Shown piece by piece: positions 1-13,500 of a stretch of 64,000 nucleotides of DNA. The notes under the pieces were generated by a model, which saw only the letters and a list, made by a program, of their open reading frames with translations, ran no database searches and was not told where the DNA came from. Both the position numbers and the translations under genes were made by a program. Position 1 is the first letter of the stretch. Each line of letters opens with the position of its first letter. Source of the stretch: Chamaea fasciata (Eukaryota > Chordata > Aves > Passeriformes > Sylviidae); contig JARCOQ010000006.1 of NCBI GenBank assembly GCA_029207755.1, positions 71,956,093 through 72,020,092 on the forward strand, in the 5' to 3' direction.

Positions 1-3000
1 GGCTGACAAGGGACAGTACGTTCACTCTGCAATGTGTGAAATATGCAGGTAAAAAACCCTAAAATATTACACTTTAGCTCTTGGAATGTTTATTTGTACA
101 GTGCATCAAATGAGAACAAACTTCGACGGCTGTGCATTCTATTAAAAAAAAAAATAGTATTACCTGAAAATAATAGTATTACCTGTTATGCTAGAAGCAG
201 TTACAAGTAAAACAAAAATCCTCCCACCTTTTGTGCTTGACATGTTTGACACATGAACAGTCATGAATTTTCCATGAGGAGTAGGTCTGTTCTGAGAGAC
301 TGTGGAGGTGAAATTCATGAGTTAACAATATTTACTTACTTAATCCAGGTCTCAAAACTGTTTACAGACACTGTTGAAGAAAATGATGACCAAGAAAGCC
401 AGGCCACAACATCACGTATGCCGAGGGCATATGCCTAGGGCTTTTTATAACTAGAAATCTGCTTAATATTAAAACAAGCATGAAGTTTGAACCTATCCAT
501 GGATACAGGAAGTTTTTTTGTAAGGATGCGACTGTAGCCTTTTTTCTGCCACCAGTTCAGCAGTATTCTAAAACTTTGTGGGGAGGAAGAAATAGAAGTA
601 GTGTAGCTGCATGAAGTCTGCAGTGACAACTGAAAAAGTTGCATACTTCTGTTGCCCATTCTAGTACTTCGCTGTTATCAGTTCCAGATCAAACTTCTTT
701 ACAAATTACCTGTGGCTGAGTTTTGAATCAAGTACCTTGGGTATAGATAGCAGCAGAGTTGGGTCAAAATGTACTTGGTGCCCTATTATTTGATGTATTT
801 CTCTACCTGGATTTTTAATACCTTCAGCACACTAGTTTAGATGGCAAAGACAAGGCTAATTGGACTTCACAGAAGGCAGAGAAAAGAAAACATTACAATC
901 TTCTGAAAATAGCTCTCAAAGGCTTTTAATTTCAAAGAGGCTTTCCTCCTTATCAAGAGGAGCAGTCTCCTGCCAGCTTTCTCCTAACAACAGGCCAGTT
1001 TCAGTATGTCACAACAGCAGTAATAAAGGCTGCTCCGTTATACCAGTGATCGCAGTGGTTACACACCTGGGGTTGGTTACTGGCCAGAGCCCCAAGCTGG
1101 GAAACAGGAAGCCTATAGAGGGTGCTGAAATGCTATGTGATGACCTTGGAACAGGATCCACAACTGAGAGTAAGATGGTACTACAAGACACACTGAAAAG
1201 CCTGGAAAATCTGTGGCAACAATTGCTGCAGTGATTTTAAGTTTGGTTAGGTGCCACCTCTCTGTTGTAAGCAGGAACAAGCAGGCCCAATGGTACATAA
1301 TGCTGTGATTCCCTGCTCAAAAATTAATTGTTCTCTAGTAAATCTTCCACGATTTTCTGGATAAATATGGTCCCTCAGCACCATTGTGACAAGAAAGAAG
1401 CTTACATCTAAACTTGTACTTTCAGTACCGCTTTAGAGAAGTTCTCAGGAAGTCTTTTTTCAACCGCTGTTAGGCAGAGAAGGAAAGAACAGACTATTGC
1501 TAGCTTCCCCAGGTTCCAAACTAAGGAGATTTCACAACTAAAATACTATTTGAGTAAATTATATCCTTCTTTCAGCTTACTTGAAAAGAGCTTCCAAGAT
1601 AGCTTATTTCATAGATAAAAATTGTTGCAGTAAAACTGATTAAAATGTGTTACATTATTTATAGTTCAAAGTTATCTCTGCTCCAGGCAAGGTATTTATA
1701 CCTTTCATCAGGATTAAGTATTTTTACTAAGTGTTTTTTAAATGTATGTCACTCAATTTTAATTCAATCCATTACACCTGTAAGTCTATTTTGGAGAGAT
1801 TTCTGAGGATTTATTTCACAATAGATGAGCTTAATGTGTATTTCAGTGGGAAACGGGATGGGTGCTAGGAGAGATACGGAGAGATGATCCATGTATTAGT
1901 CTCCTAACAGAAGAATTTAGTATTAAATGGGAGAGACATGTGCACACTGGCTGGTATTTAAAGCTTGTTTCAATCCATCTTCTCTTTCATACCTGAAAAA
2001 TACACTGAAGCCACTGATAACATTTCCTTTGGGAGCACGTATTATTAGTGGCTATTAACGCACACTGACTGGTGTGTTTGTCAACTGATAATTTCACAGT
2101 GGTGCAGTTACATCAAGAAGGAAATTTCTGTACTGGTTTCCTAAATTTGGACAAAAGGCTCCTATCTGTTGCACTCAGACCATCAGGCGCTTCTCTATTT
2201 ACTCTCTATTAGATGCCAAGAGGAGCTCCTATATCAAAACTACAAGTCTTGAAGAACTTCAGGCAAATTCTACATTTGGAATACATACTGATGAAGCCTG
2301 TTACAGAAATCCTCCATTTTTCAGGTCATTCCTAGAAAGTGTGAAATTCTGCTCTTACAATCAGTCTATCATTCTTTTCCTTTTCCTCATATCAAAAGGT
2401 ACAGATGCATTACGTTTCCCTGTGCTGCAACATCTGCACATTGACTCCATTTGAAAATGTTTAGGTATTTGTTCTGCAACTTCCTACACACCGAAGGATT
2501 TTTTCCCCCCAAAGCAAAAAATAGCCCCAGACTAATCTTCTCTCTCTTGAGCACAAATGGAAGTGTCTGATAGTAGAAAAATAGCCAGTCTAATACTTTT
2601 CAGCTACATTTCTAAAAATGCCAACAGAAGAAATGTCTTTCACTCCAAGCCTTCTGAAGTAAATTGATTTGGTTTGGTAAGCACTACCCAGCTGCCTCGG
2701 TGTCATCTGGAATAAGTAGATACATCCTTTGCTTTTTAAGATCCATGCTCACAAATTACTGTGCATCATACCTGCCTCAACATTTCTCTGAGCAGCTTAA
2801 TGAGATCCTTGTTGACTTCAATCTTACTAGGTGTAAACCTGAAGCTGCTGTTGCAAGCTTCTGGCATTTGTTCAATGTTTACTTGGCACATTGTACAGTT
2901 AATATTTCAGTTGAGAAATGACTAGTGCTGTGTTTTGCACAACGTTCTCAGACAGCTTAAAAGGACAGTCGGGCTAAACACAGTCCTTGTGCTTATTCTG

Positions 3001-4346
3001 TTGTTTTGGGGGAGATGTTTTCCTTCTCCCTGCCATAAATTTCTGCTTTACGCAGCAGCATTTGTTTACATTTGCGTGACACATTGAACAGGCTAAAAGC
3101 TCTTTGTCATGCGTTATCAATGTTTCCCAGATCATGTCCCCCTTCCGCACTGACAAGTTGGACAAAGAAATTCTTGTTGGAAAGCAAATTACCAAACTCA
3201 CAAAACTTCTTCAAATTCTTGCAGGTTGATTGTATTCTGCATTTTGCTTAAGGGACAACATGGACATAAAAAAAAATGAAAATATATTTTTCTCTCAAGA
3301 AACAACTCAGGCTATTTAGCAAGTATTAAGTAAAAAAACAGTGTCTATTCATTAGTTTTTAATCCTTCCACTCAGAAAACAATCCATCATGCCTTGCTTC
3401 ATGGGTGAAGGGTTTAGATAAGATTCAAATACTGGGATGAGGTTTAAGTAGAAAAAAAAAAAGACACTTACTGACAATGGACAGTTAAAGAATACTACCT
3501 CTACCAAAAACACTGCTGTGAAAGACCTTTTTTTGAGGGAACAAAAGTTACATTTGTGTCATTCTTTCAGGGACAGTACCTCAGTAACTGACAGCAGATG
3601 CCATTCTGTTACTCACCCCACTGTTCAGCTTTCAGACAGACTCACACGCTGCATTCCCTGCACCATGTTACAGACTGTACCACCCATGGGAGATGTAAGA
3701 CATCCACCACACTATGTAGAATGAAGCAATGAAGGTACCGTGAACTACCATCAAAACGAAATTCCTGTTATTTTCTAGTAAGCTGATTGAATTTCACGTA
3801 ACATGGATATTTTATTTTTCAAGAATAATTACAGGTTCCTGTGAAAAGCAGTAACTTATCTTCAAAATTCTGCTAGAAACTGTTTAATTAGACACTGATT
3901 ATTCCATCAAAATTCACTTAATCAGTGACACCAATTATAATTTTTTACTGCCTATTTCTCATCTTTATCTTATTATCTATTTCCACACAACTCTTTGGCA
4001 ATTGATTTACTTCTTGGTCTCTCTCAGTCTTTTGAAGTTGTGGATTAAAACCGTGATTTGCTTACAAATTTCAAGATAGAAAAAGCAAACAACTGATTTT
4101 AGATTGGCCTCAGCTTGATAAAGTACTTGATAAAGTTTAACAGTGTTTCCTTCAGGATGTTGGAGTTCTATACCCTTTCTTTCAAAATCACCTTCTCTAG
4201 TTCAAACATTCTCCAAGGAGCTTCTTGAAGCGATTCCACAGATTCTTTTTTAATTGGTCTAACACAACCAGGAATTTGTTTAGTTTTAGTACTGCAAAAC
4301 CACAAGTCTTTTTAAAAAACCACATCAAATTCTCCAGTCCCAAACT
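1..4346. other. non-coding AT-rich DNA
   Basis: Apart from the small tandem repeat at 153-185 and short A or T runs (such as 3451-3464), nothing is recognised. Open frames up to 124 codons (860-1234 plus) have no motifs and overlap opposite-strand frames. Confidence 0.6.
153..185 (+). repeat. two-copy tandem repeat, 19-bp period
   Basis: AATAGTATTACCTG occurs at 153-166 and again at 172-185, separated by AAAAT, directly after an 11-base A run (144-154). It looks like a small slippage duplication. Confidence 0.85.
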
Positions 4347-4374
4347 TGACTTTCTTATTCCAATAAGAAAGTCA
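4347..4374. repeat. 28-bp near-perfect palindrome
   Basis: TGACTTTCTTATT (4347-4359) and AATAAGAAAGTCA (4362-4374) are exact reverse complements separated by CC. As a result both strands read through a similar peptide here (DFLI-IRKSSL), which explains a misleading pair of overlapping ORFs at 4197-4470. Sequence outside the core is not symmetrical. Confidence 0.9.
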
Positions 4375-5118
4375 TCTTTATCTCTAAGCAATGTTGTCAA
4401 TGTATTCTCAAGGTTAAAAACTGAAAACAGTCACAAAATGCAAGCAGCAAGAGCTGTACGTTGCCAGTAACCTTTTCACTGATAGCAAAAATAAGAGAAG
4501 TGACACCATGGTACTTCTTGCATTAATAAGAATGGTAATAAAATACAGTTGGGATTAGCATTTGAGAAGCTAAGGCTTGTGGACCGAAATGCCTGCTGAA
4601 AGTTATGCCTGACCAATTGCTTCTTCACTAAAGTTTTTAAAATAATGAGAACCGAATCTGACATTTAAAGAAAAGAACATTTGTCTACTTAATTATGTTA
4701 AGCCTGAAAGCATTTCAGTTCTCTGCTTTTCCTTTCATTATGGTATTATATAAGCAGCATTAGAACAAGAAAATACTATGTATTATACTTCAGTAATTCC
4801 ACTTCCTAAAAAAACCCCTTCACACTACATTAGAAGCCAAATTAAGCATTTCTTTCGTTTACAAATCCATTTATTTGACTTACTGATAAATATATAGATG
4901 GAGGCTGTTCGCTTGGTTTTGTTTTTTTTTTAATTTGTCCTTTGACTTTATGCCTCAGGATAATTACAGAGTGATGGTACCTGCTGCTACTATAGATTTC
5001 ATAACACTTCATTGGAACACCTCCTTAGGCCTGTCTCATTAATTACACCACTCATGTCAGAGAGAAATCAGAGACATTGTCATCAGAGGGCTGAGACCTT
5101 GATTACTTTTTTTCTTAC

Positions 5119-5194
5119 CTTGGGAGAAAAATCCTGCTGGAATGGTTTCTGCAATATTCCCTACCCTTAACAATGATGGAACAATTTCACTCTG
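5119..5194 (-). other. candidate exon, minus strand (76 nt)
   Basis: The donor AAG|GTAAGA is strong; the acceptor (GTGTAAAAGTCAGGTCAG) is weak in pyrimidines. The phase-0 frame is open for 25 codons (begins QSEIVPSLLRVGNIAETI) and fits the phase at the end of the 11806-11903 candidate. The peptide has a natural-looking composition but I do not recognise it. No ATG is present in this frame. Confidence 0.17.
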
Positions 5195-8100
5195 CTGACC
5201 TGACTTTTACACAAAAACCACTAATACCACAAAGCTTCATGCAGCAAGAGACAAGTGTTCTTTTTTATAAACATTTTGGGAAAGCAAATCCTTTGTGAGA
5301 GATCCAGAACAGGTATAAAATGGTAATATCCATATATGCTGATATATATATAACGGAGATGGAAGGCAGTGTGGTAAACATCGAATGCAGGATTTTAATA
5401 CAAAATATTAACCCAGTTTTGGATAAAATAGAAAAACTGGCATCACTTTTTCTCTTCAGTTTGGTAATTGCTGTTACAAATACATTTACACAGGAAATCA
5501 GAGCAACAGAACCCAAGTTAAATTTATTTTTGTTTCCTATAAAAAGTACATACCTTTCTCAAATAAGAAAGGTTTTCCAAATTGGAGTATTATGAAGAAG
5601 AAACTGGAACAAAAACAGACTGTCATCCTACTTATTAAGGTGGCACAAGGAATGGGGGGAAACCCCACAGTTTTGCAGGCATTAATATTTTTTCTCAAAG
5701 CAAAATCACCTAGATTTTACCAACAGAATGCTCCAAACAAATTTCTTCACTGAAATCACCATCTGGGTTAACAAAATATCTTGTAGGCTGAAATATAAAA
5801 GCTCTCAAAGCACGGATTTTGCAGAGTCATTTCCCTGCAGGAGAAACTGGCTGTTTTGATTCCACCATCTGGCTGAATCATATTCCACCTCGTGAAGTTG
5901 TTGCACAGCTAGTAAAATAGATGGTATAAATACTAAAAAAGTAGTATTTTCTGTGCCATTATCATGTTGATAGTTTCCTCAAAGCACATGGAATAACTCT
6001 GAAGTTTAACAGCTCGTTGTTACATAAAGCTGCACCCTGGTTTGGAATGTCTTGTCAACAGGGCTACAATTGCTCATGAATTACTCAGGCACTTAAAAAC
6101 TGAAGGTTCTTTACCCTCATGGAACCCAACAAACCCAAATGAATATATTTTCAAAGGTTGCTGTAGTTTGGGAAGGAAACACCAATATGACAGCAAGAAA
6201 TTAAACCACCTATTGGTCAAAAAATGAGTTCCCCTCCAAAACTACACTTTCTCAGTAAATAAATAAAAACAACAAGACCCAGATTTTCACTGTAAAACAC
6301 CAGTGACATACATCCACTGTTTTTCAGTAAGGAAAACCAGGTTGACTACAAAAATAGACCTCCATGATTTAATGGAGAAGAAAACTTTTCCAAAGTAAAT
6401 AATTGCGAAATATCTGAGGAACTCAAGCTTATCTGTTAATTATTCATGTTTCTGTTTTCATTTCCAGCTACTCTGGAGCTGCTGATGCTGGCACTCTCTA
6501 CTAGGTTTAAGCATCCTTTCAGCTCAACTCTGCCAAATTAAACTGTCACTTTCTATTAAAAAATCTATAGGAGGAGGTTTTTAATCTTCTGATTTATACT
6601 TTGTAATAGCAAGTCAAAGTTTAAATTAGGACGGTATCAGCTTATGAAATAAAGCCTAAGCAGTGCAGTGACAACCCCAGTGAAGAAAAACCTCCTGCTT
6701 GCATTAAAGTGCACAGCAGAGCAGTTTTAGTTTCTATGTTTTGAAAGGTTTTGTTTTACACAGCTCAAGTCAGTCTCACAGTCTTATTTAAAATAGCAGC
6801 ACCCGTGGATTCAGTCAGGACACACCTGAGAGGAGATGTCACTTGCCATCAAGTGTCTGAACTGTCCCTGGCTTTGCTGACCTGCTACACCCCCAGCCTC
6901 TCTACCTTTCAGGTGTATTAAGCAGGCAATGCACAACTCAGTTGAATTAACATTTCTTTATGTCAGTTGCTCGTCCTGAAATTTTCTTAAGGAGTTATGG
7001 GCTCCACAGTTCACTGTGCTTAAACTTAATCAAACCAACTTTAGTAGTTCAACAGCTCTATAAATATTATTCTCCCCTCTCTTTTTTTGTACAATTCTTA
7101 AAAATAGAATATAGTAATAAGTCCTATTTATTTCTCTTCAACACTACCTCTTCTTCAGGTTTGTTTCCTCCTTAGCACTTGCACTCCTTCTCCAATGATA
7201 TCATTCCTGTATCTTCTATCACTTCACAGCTGAAGAAAACTTAGTCACAAGATGTGTTACAGTCAGGGAGAAAGTGACCTCAGTGTGGGAGAAACAGAAT
7301 TTATTAGGGTTACTATCACACAATTGCTCATAAAATGATTATTTACTGCAATTACTAGCACTCTCTCCAGCATGTCATGTCTCATGAACTTTGAGATCAT
7401 TTTTAAAGAAGTTTTAATCGCCTACAAGCATCATTTTGTTTTGACATCTTTACCTTGTCACACGAAATTTTACTCCCATTCTCCTTTTTTTTTTCCCAGG
7501 GATCTCTAGCTCACTCCTGCTATTACCCTCTTGTCTGGCTCGGCATGTTCTGCTGTGCTGGATTTCACTGGAGCCAACAGCTACAGCTGTGGCCCAGCCA
7601 GAGCTGACTCCCTCTTTGCACAGACTGAGCAAGAGAAGACACCAATGAGAAGAGTACTGAAGCTGACCATAATACCCTCAGCACCCAATGCTGCAAGGTC
7701 ACAAGAGGAGACAAACTTGGTACAAAGACCCATCTAGACAATGATTCCTAGAAAGGATTGTATTGCTAATCATATTCTATCAGGGTTTGAGAGACTGAAT
7801 ACTTGGATAAATTAGAGTTCAAAAGTTTAAATATTTTAACTATTATTTACTTGTCATAGCATTCAAATTTAATTTGGGCTTTAGCAACCAGATTTCTGGA
7901 TATCTATTTAGTAATAATATGTAGTGACATCTTTTCACATACATAGGATTTTTAAGATAAAGAGCCCATGTCTCTTCTCTCCACCAGCTTGATCTTATGC
8001 ACAGTGAGAAGCTCTCAGAACACAATGAGGTTACGTAGTCATGTACACGTTCCCCTCTACCACATCTAGGGTGTCCAAGAGCTTCTACAGAAGACAGTAC

Positions 8101-10409
8101 AAACAGGCCCCTTCTGCTGAATAACAATAAAACTTTCCCAAAGTGTATTATTGTACACAATTTGAAAACTCAAGCATCCCCTTGAAGTGACAAGGCAAAC
8201 ACAGCACACTGCAACTGCTGCGTCCTATACTTGGTTTATACTTACTGATCTCTTGTGCTGCTTTTGGTATCCATTCTTTGTGCTAAAAGCCTAATCCTCC
8301 AAAATGTGACACTACTGCCTTACTCAGAAGAAAGCCAAGTAGCATTTCAAATCTCCATCACTCAGATTTCATGGGGATTTATCTCAAAATTCCATTGCAA
8401 GTTACAAATCCCATTTGCGATGCAAAATTCCATTCCATTGTTGTTACAAAGATAAACTACAGTGTGTGAAGTATCCCTTGTTTCAAGCCCAGGACCTGCA
8501 GCTTCATATGAGGCCCTCCAGCTACCACATCACTGAGTCCATAATTTCTTCAACCCCTCTGCCCTCTTTGCCTTCCACCCAATTCTTGCATTTCCAGACT
8601 GAAAAGATTGCCAAGTAGCTGTTTGCTCACATGGAGGCTGTTCCACAATTCTGATCTCCACAAGATCTTATACCTGCTTTTGTCAATCTTTGATGATCTT
8701 CTCCTTCCCACCACAGAAAAAATAGGAATAGCCTACTTTCTGGGATGACCACAGCTGCCAGTTAGTGGTTTAGAAAGCAGAAAAGTCTAGAGCTGACCAT
8801 AAGGAGACAGGAGTGAAAAGCTGGTTCTCATCACCTTTGCCACAAGCAGCGTATGACTCCTGCATCACAGACCCTTCTCTCCCCTTCCCTACTTTTGCCT
8901 CTCATCCACTTTGCTTACTTGAAAATGTGAAATATCCAATTATGTAACAGAAATTAGACTGACAGAGAACATCAAAAATTAAACACTGTGATAACTGTTT
9001 CCCTCTATGTTTTCCGCATTGGAGCTGCACAAATGGGGCAGAAAGTCATCATATGAACTACACATTATTGACTTTAATTACTCAACATTTAGAGGAAGGT
9101 TTTCCACACCAGGCTTGAAGAATGCCTTTCTCCTGTACAGCCATTTTTCAAGGAGGAGGCAGTTTGAGATACAGCTTTTTACACGCCATGCCCCATTGGC
9201 TAAATTCAACAGTTCTCTGCTCACATGTGAGCAAGTTAGATTTTAATCACCCCTTGCACTTTGTGTAAAGAGTCTAAAAACTCAACAACAACATTCACTG
9301 AAGCTGTTCAGAATTTTTTGCTATTATAAGCAGCAGAGAAAAAACAATCAGTACTGTAATTTAGACAACTCCTAAGCCTAAACTCCACCAAATAAATGTG
9401 ATAGAATCTCTAACTGAATACACAAAAGCTATCAGGAATTATTTCCACTGAAAAAAAACCAGTTTAAATCATCCCATCCCTGCAAAGGAAAGTAAAGATT
9501 TGCTTCTGTGTAGACCAAAGCTTTCCTGGAAAAAGCATGGCCACTCCAGGCCAGAAATAAGTTTTGTATTTGCCTTCCTGGTGCCCTCAGAAAAGTTACT
9601 CTGTCCCTTCAATCCTCACTGGGAACTAAGCATTCAGAGGGTCAGTACACACACCCTTTTTTTAAAGGAGACAGTATACTTACACTAGTGATTTAATGCA
9701 CAAACACTTAGAATGTAGAGGTTCCTTTAAGGTTGCTTCCTGATTGGAAAACTGGAAACCAGAGGAGTACCTCTGGATTAGGTATTCCTCCCCTGATGCA
9801 GTTTGTCCTGATATTTGATTAATTGTCACCATGAAAATAATTTTCTTCATGCTCTGCTAACTATTCTAAAGGAGTCTTTGTCCGATAATAACCTCAAATG
9901 CCAATTGCTGTGACAGACTCCTCTCCTTTGAATTGTTGGGATCTCTGATGAAGACATATCACATTTATCTTTGCTGAAATCTAAGGTGATAGCCCCTGAA
10001 GCTCTCCAGCATGCTTCTGCCCTCATAAGGTACATGTGATATTCTATATTTTCTAGGAAAAGAGAAAATAAATGTCTCAATTTAATGATTAGACTGAAAA
10101 GTATAAACCCCATATTTTAAAAAGACAGGAAGACTAGGATCTACACATGTGATGATATACCTCAGGGAAAAAAAAATATAATGCTGCTAGGTGGGAATTA
10201 AGTTCTAGCTATTTACATACACCCTTTGTTGAAGGCTTTTTGCCCTACATTGATCCACAAGGTGCTGCCCAGTAAACCTGTGGTTTTTTTCTGAGGATTG
10301 TGAGGCTAAATGTGAACTGCAGGGAAAAGTGTGAGTTCCAGCAAACCTGTAAGTTCTGCCACCTCTGTAATTTTTCTTCCTCATTCTGAATTTAAAAAGC
10401 TGACAATGC
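5195..10409. other. non-coding AT-rich DNA
   Basis: No repeat family or gene is recognised. A very strong plus-strand acceptor (TTTTTTTTTTCCCAG at 7485-7499) is present without a matching donor, and the following frames stop soon after. Confidence 0.55.
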
Positions 10410-10447
10410 TTTTGTTGTGCTTTCATTTCTGTGAAAGCACAACAAAA
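10410..10447. repeat. perfect 16-bp inverted repeat with 6-base loop
   Basis: TTTTGTTGTGCTTTCA (10410-10425) is followed, after the 6-base spacer TTTCTG, by its exact reverse complement at 10432-10447. A perfect 16-bp stem with a small loop is unlikely by chance in 64 kb at a given place. A bulged CAA/TTG pairing could extend it slightly. It is too short for a standard miRNA precursor. Plausible origins are a small inverted duplication or a template-switching event. No gene is nearby. Confidence 0.85.
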
Positions 10448-11805
10448 TTGCTGCCCCTTCTCTCACCAAGCAATTCCAATAACTTCACAAAGTAACAGAA
10501 ATAGGAACTTTAAATATCATGGAAAAATCAACCAAAATATCAAGTAGATTTAATCAGATGATGAAAAAGTTTTTCTAATTCAATATCTGCCTCATACACC
10601 TTCTCAAATTCACAGATTTAATACTTGTACCCTTTAAAGGAACTCTAGAAGAATTCTGCATCTGGAAGAAGACTAGATAATTTTAATTTTTTTGTCTTCA
10701 AAGCATATTACAATTCAGTGCAGATCCATATAAGTTTCCTGAAAAATTTTAAAGCCTTTTCTAGTTTGGTCACCACCTTGAAGGCTCTTGTAATCACTGT
10801 GATAAAATTCAGCAGCGTTAGCATTAAGTGAATCAGATCTTAAGCTTGTACCTGTGAAAGACCTGCCTTACATTTCTCAATAGAGAAATCCATTAAATAA
10901 AAGCCATCTGCTTAGATTCTCACTGATTTATTATGGGATTATTCAGGACATGTTATTTCTTTCCTCATCTGAAGTTTTGAACGATGGATAAGTTATTCCC
11001 GAAGTTCACAAGAGGTAAAACTACAAAGCAGTTGAGGTGTTTAGGTCAATAATGAGAACAAGAAGCAAAAGCAAAACAAAATTTTCGAAGATGCAGTATT
11101 TTTTTCCTAACACAGCTGAGAAATTTGACTTCTCAACTTCTAATAAAAATGTAGCATAGTGAAAGTGGAAAGGATTTCATTTCCTTGAAACAAACATTAC
11201 CATTTCTACCTTTCAGATCAGTATGTGCAGCTTTGGTGCCTTTCTTTGAAGTCACAGATTGATTTTTTTCTCCTTATTAAAAGTGTCTCACATAGCACGA
11301 GTGCCCTCTGTTTTTCTAGTTTAATAGTTCAGGGGGTTTTGCCAATAAAAATAATAAAATCCTCTCTTTAGTAGATCATCTCAAAAAAAATCCAGTGTAC
11401 AAATAATGGGGGTGAAGTGACATCCCTTATGTTTACCATAACTAACAGAACCAGATTTAACTTAATTGCTCAGTTAAAAATTGCAGAATGTATACCAAAT
11501 CTTTTATTTAAATATCTCTTGGTTCTGAATAAGGCAATTACACCCAAACCTGCAGTTGAGGCCATGCACGTGACAGAAGTTCAATTATGCAAGTGAGGGA
11601 TCTCAGCAACAGTCTTCTAAAACAGTAAAGCTACTACCTGAATATGGGGAAAAAAGATTTTTCATGTTCCATTTTACTGAAACATAACAAAAAAAAAAAG
11701 ATAATAAATTCTAACACAAAGTCAGATGTGCCATTAAGACTGGCTAAAAATAAGAGAAAAGCCCTTCTTTTTAATTTTTAAGCCTCAAATACCATAATTT
11801 CTTAC

Positions 11806-11903
11806 CATCAAGTGACAGCATTGTGTAACACTTCCCATTCCCTGGTTCAGTTGGAAGTAGAGGGGCATGTGCGACATTGTACAATTGTATAAGACAATGT
11901 ACT
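11806..11903 (-). other. candidate exon, minus strand (98 nt)
   Basis: The acceptor TCTGATAAGTTCTGGCTTAG has a good branch-point-like CTGATAA, and the donor is ATG|GTAAGA. Two of three frames are open. The one inside the 73-codon ORF at 11785-12006 fits the phase left by 27723-27791. No recognisable domain. Confidence 0.17.
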
Positions 11904-12631
11904 CTAAGCCAGAACTTATCAGAAAAATATGAGGACTGTTTTTAATGTGCAGCTGGATTAGTAAGGCACATAACCAATTAGAGAGAGAGAGAAAGCAAGC
12001 ATGCATACCTTAGTAAATAAGAATTCATCTTACTCTTCCTTCTTCTTAAAATTTGAAAAGAATTGGTATTCTCTGAATATTTATATACACTTGTATATTG
12101 TCCAAAGGTTGCTCCATTTGATCAAAATACCGTTTATTCCAAGGAATCAGTTTAGTGCATCTTAAGATTAACAAGATGTAGCTTACAAACAAACATCATT
12201 ATGCCTCTTTCACAATTTTGAGTATTTAGCTATCCATACATATCAATAGCCATATACATGCCCTCTAATCAGACAAACTAATGGCTCTGTGCATCAAATT
12301 CATTTTTCTCCTTGAGGATTCAGCTGCCTGGCTAAAACTTGAGCTAAAAGCAGGGAAACACTGAGGCAAGTATCAGAATACCTGCCGTTTCTGTGAAGGT
12401 GCAGAGCCCCTTGGGCAGTGTGGCTATTTCTGCCTGTCCTAACAGGCAAAATAGTACCTGGCAAAACATTTGAGCGCAGGGGTAGCCAGGCTACCTCCTG
12501 TGCTAGGAGAAACACCACACCTGCACAACATTGTGCCTATTTCCATGCCCTGCTTGGGTCAGGAAGGGCTCTGCCGTCTCCGAGGCGCTGCTTTACGATG
12601 CCATTTGTATTCTCTTCATCTCCCTCTACAG

Positions 12632-12925
12632 GTTTTCAGTCAGCTCATTCACTGCCGTGATCACAACGACAACCTATTCACTGGTGACTCACAGACCTGC
12701 AGCCAGCTCTGACACATTTTCCCATATTCCATTCAGGGTATCAACAGCTTTTTCTGACATCTCCCCAGGGATGTGTCTGTCAACTGAGATTTCAAAGGGG
12801 CCTAGATGCCCTCGGAATTGCAATAGGATTTCAGTTCTTCACTGCAAGAACATTAAAGATGGGCAACTCAGAACAGTTCTGACTTGTCTTTTCCCTGAAA
12901 ATTAGCATACCCTAACCCACAAATG
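12632..12925 (+). other. candidate exon, plus strand (294 nt), probably non-coding
   Basis: The acceptor CTCTTCATCTCCCTCTACAG is excellent and the donor ATG|GTAAGT is strong. One frame, part of a 124-codon ORF at 12531-12905, covers most of the segment but stops 20 bases before the donor; the other two frames stop earlier. This fits a non-coding RNA exon better than an internal coding exon. The surrounding 12.3-12.9 kb is a little more GC-rich than its flanks. No partner exon is identified. Confidence 0.22.
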
Positions 12926-13422
12926 GTAAGTGCACAATCAAACTATGCACTGGACTCAGGAAACTATGCTTCTGTAAGTACATGCCAGTTCTAAATTATC
13001 ACAGAGCTGGCTCTGAAAGAGTACTATCAGAATATGTGCTATGATATTGACCAAATTAGTTACTTTTTCCTGTTGAAGGCAAGGGCTGTATTTCAATTTA
13101 AAGGGGAGAAGAAAAATGATAGGAGAAAAATTGATTTTTACTGTCTTATATTTGTTTGCCTGTGGGAATATTGTCTTTAAATTTGAAAACCTGCATCTTC
13201 ACACAGAAGCCATAATCTTCCATTTCATGAGCCAACCTTGGCAGTAACCCTCACTGATGATTTACCACTTTTGGCTGCTAGAATACAAGACACTACATAA
13301 AATTACTACCTGGCTTACTGAAAAACAGATGAGTTTATAGGCTGGGAATCTCCATTTAGAGGAATGTATCAAGGAACTCCTGGTATAACTGGTCTAACTG
13401 CATTTCCATATCCACAGATTTT

Positions 13423-13500
13423 AATCACAGAACCTTAAAATGGTTTGTGTTGGGAGGGACATTAAAGGCCATCTAGTTCCAATACTCCTGTCATAGTCCT
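13423..13500 (-). mobile_element. CR1 LINE 3'-end fragment
   Basis: The plus strand reads AATCACAGAACCTTAAAA, then TGGTTTGTGTTGGGAGGGAC, then a stretch ending CATCTAGTTCC. This is the reverse complement of the conserved 3' untranslated end of avian CR1 elements, whose 3' terminus carries short ATTCTATGA-type repeats. Only the last ~80 bases are recognisable, which is typical of heavily 5'-truncated CR1 insertions. Similarity fades after about 13500. It carries no coding sequence. Confidence 0.65.

Noticed and set aside
7500..7737. Segment after a ten-T acceptor ending in CCCAG
   Set aside because: Frames stop within a few codons or start only with a non-ATG codon, and no good donor is present.
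8680..8715. TTTGATGATCTTCTCCTTCCCACC, similar to the plus-strand CR1 3' end
   Set aside because: It needs gaps to align and lacks the terminal ATTCTATGA-type repeat and upstream CR1 sequence.
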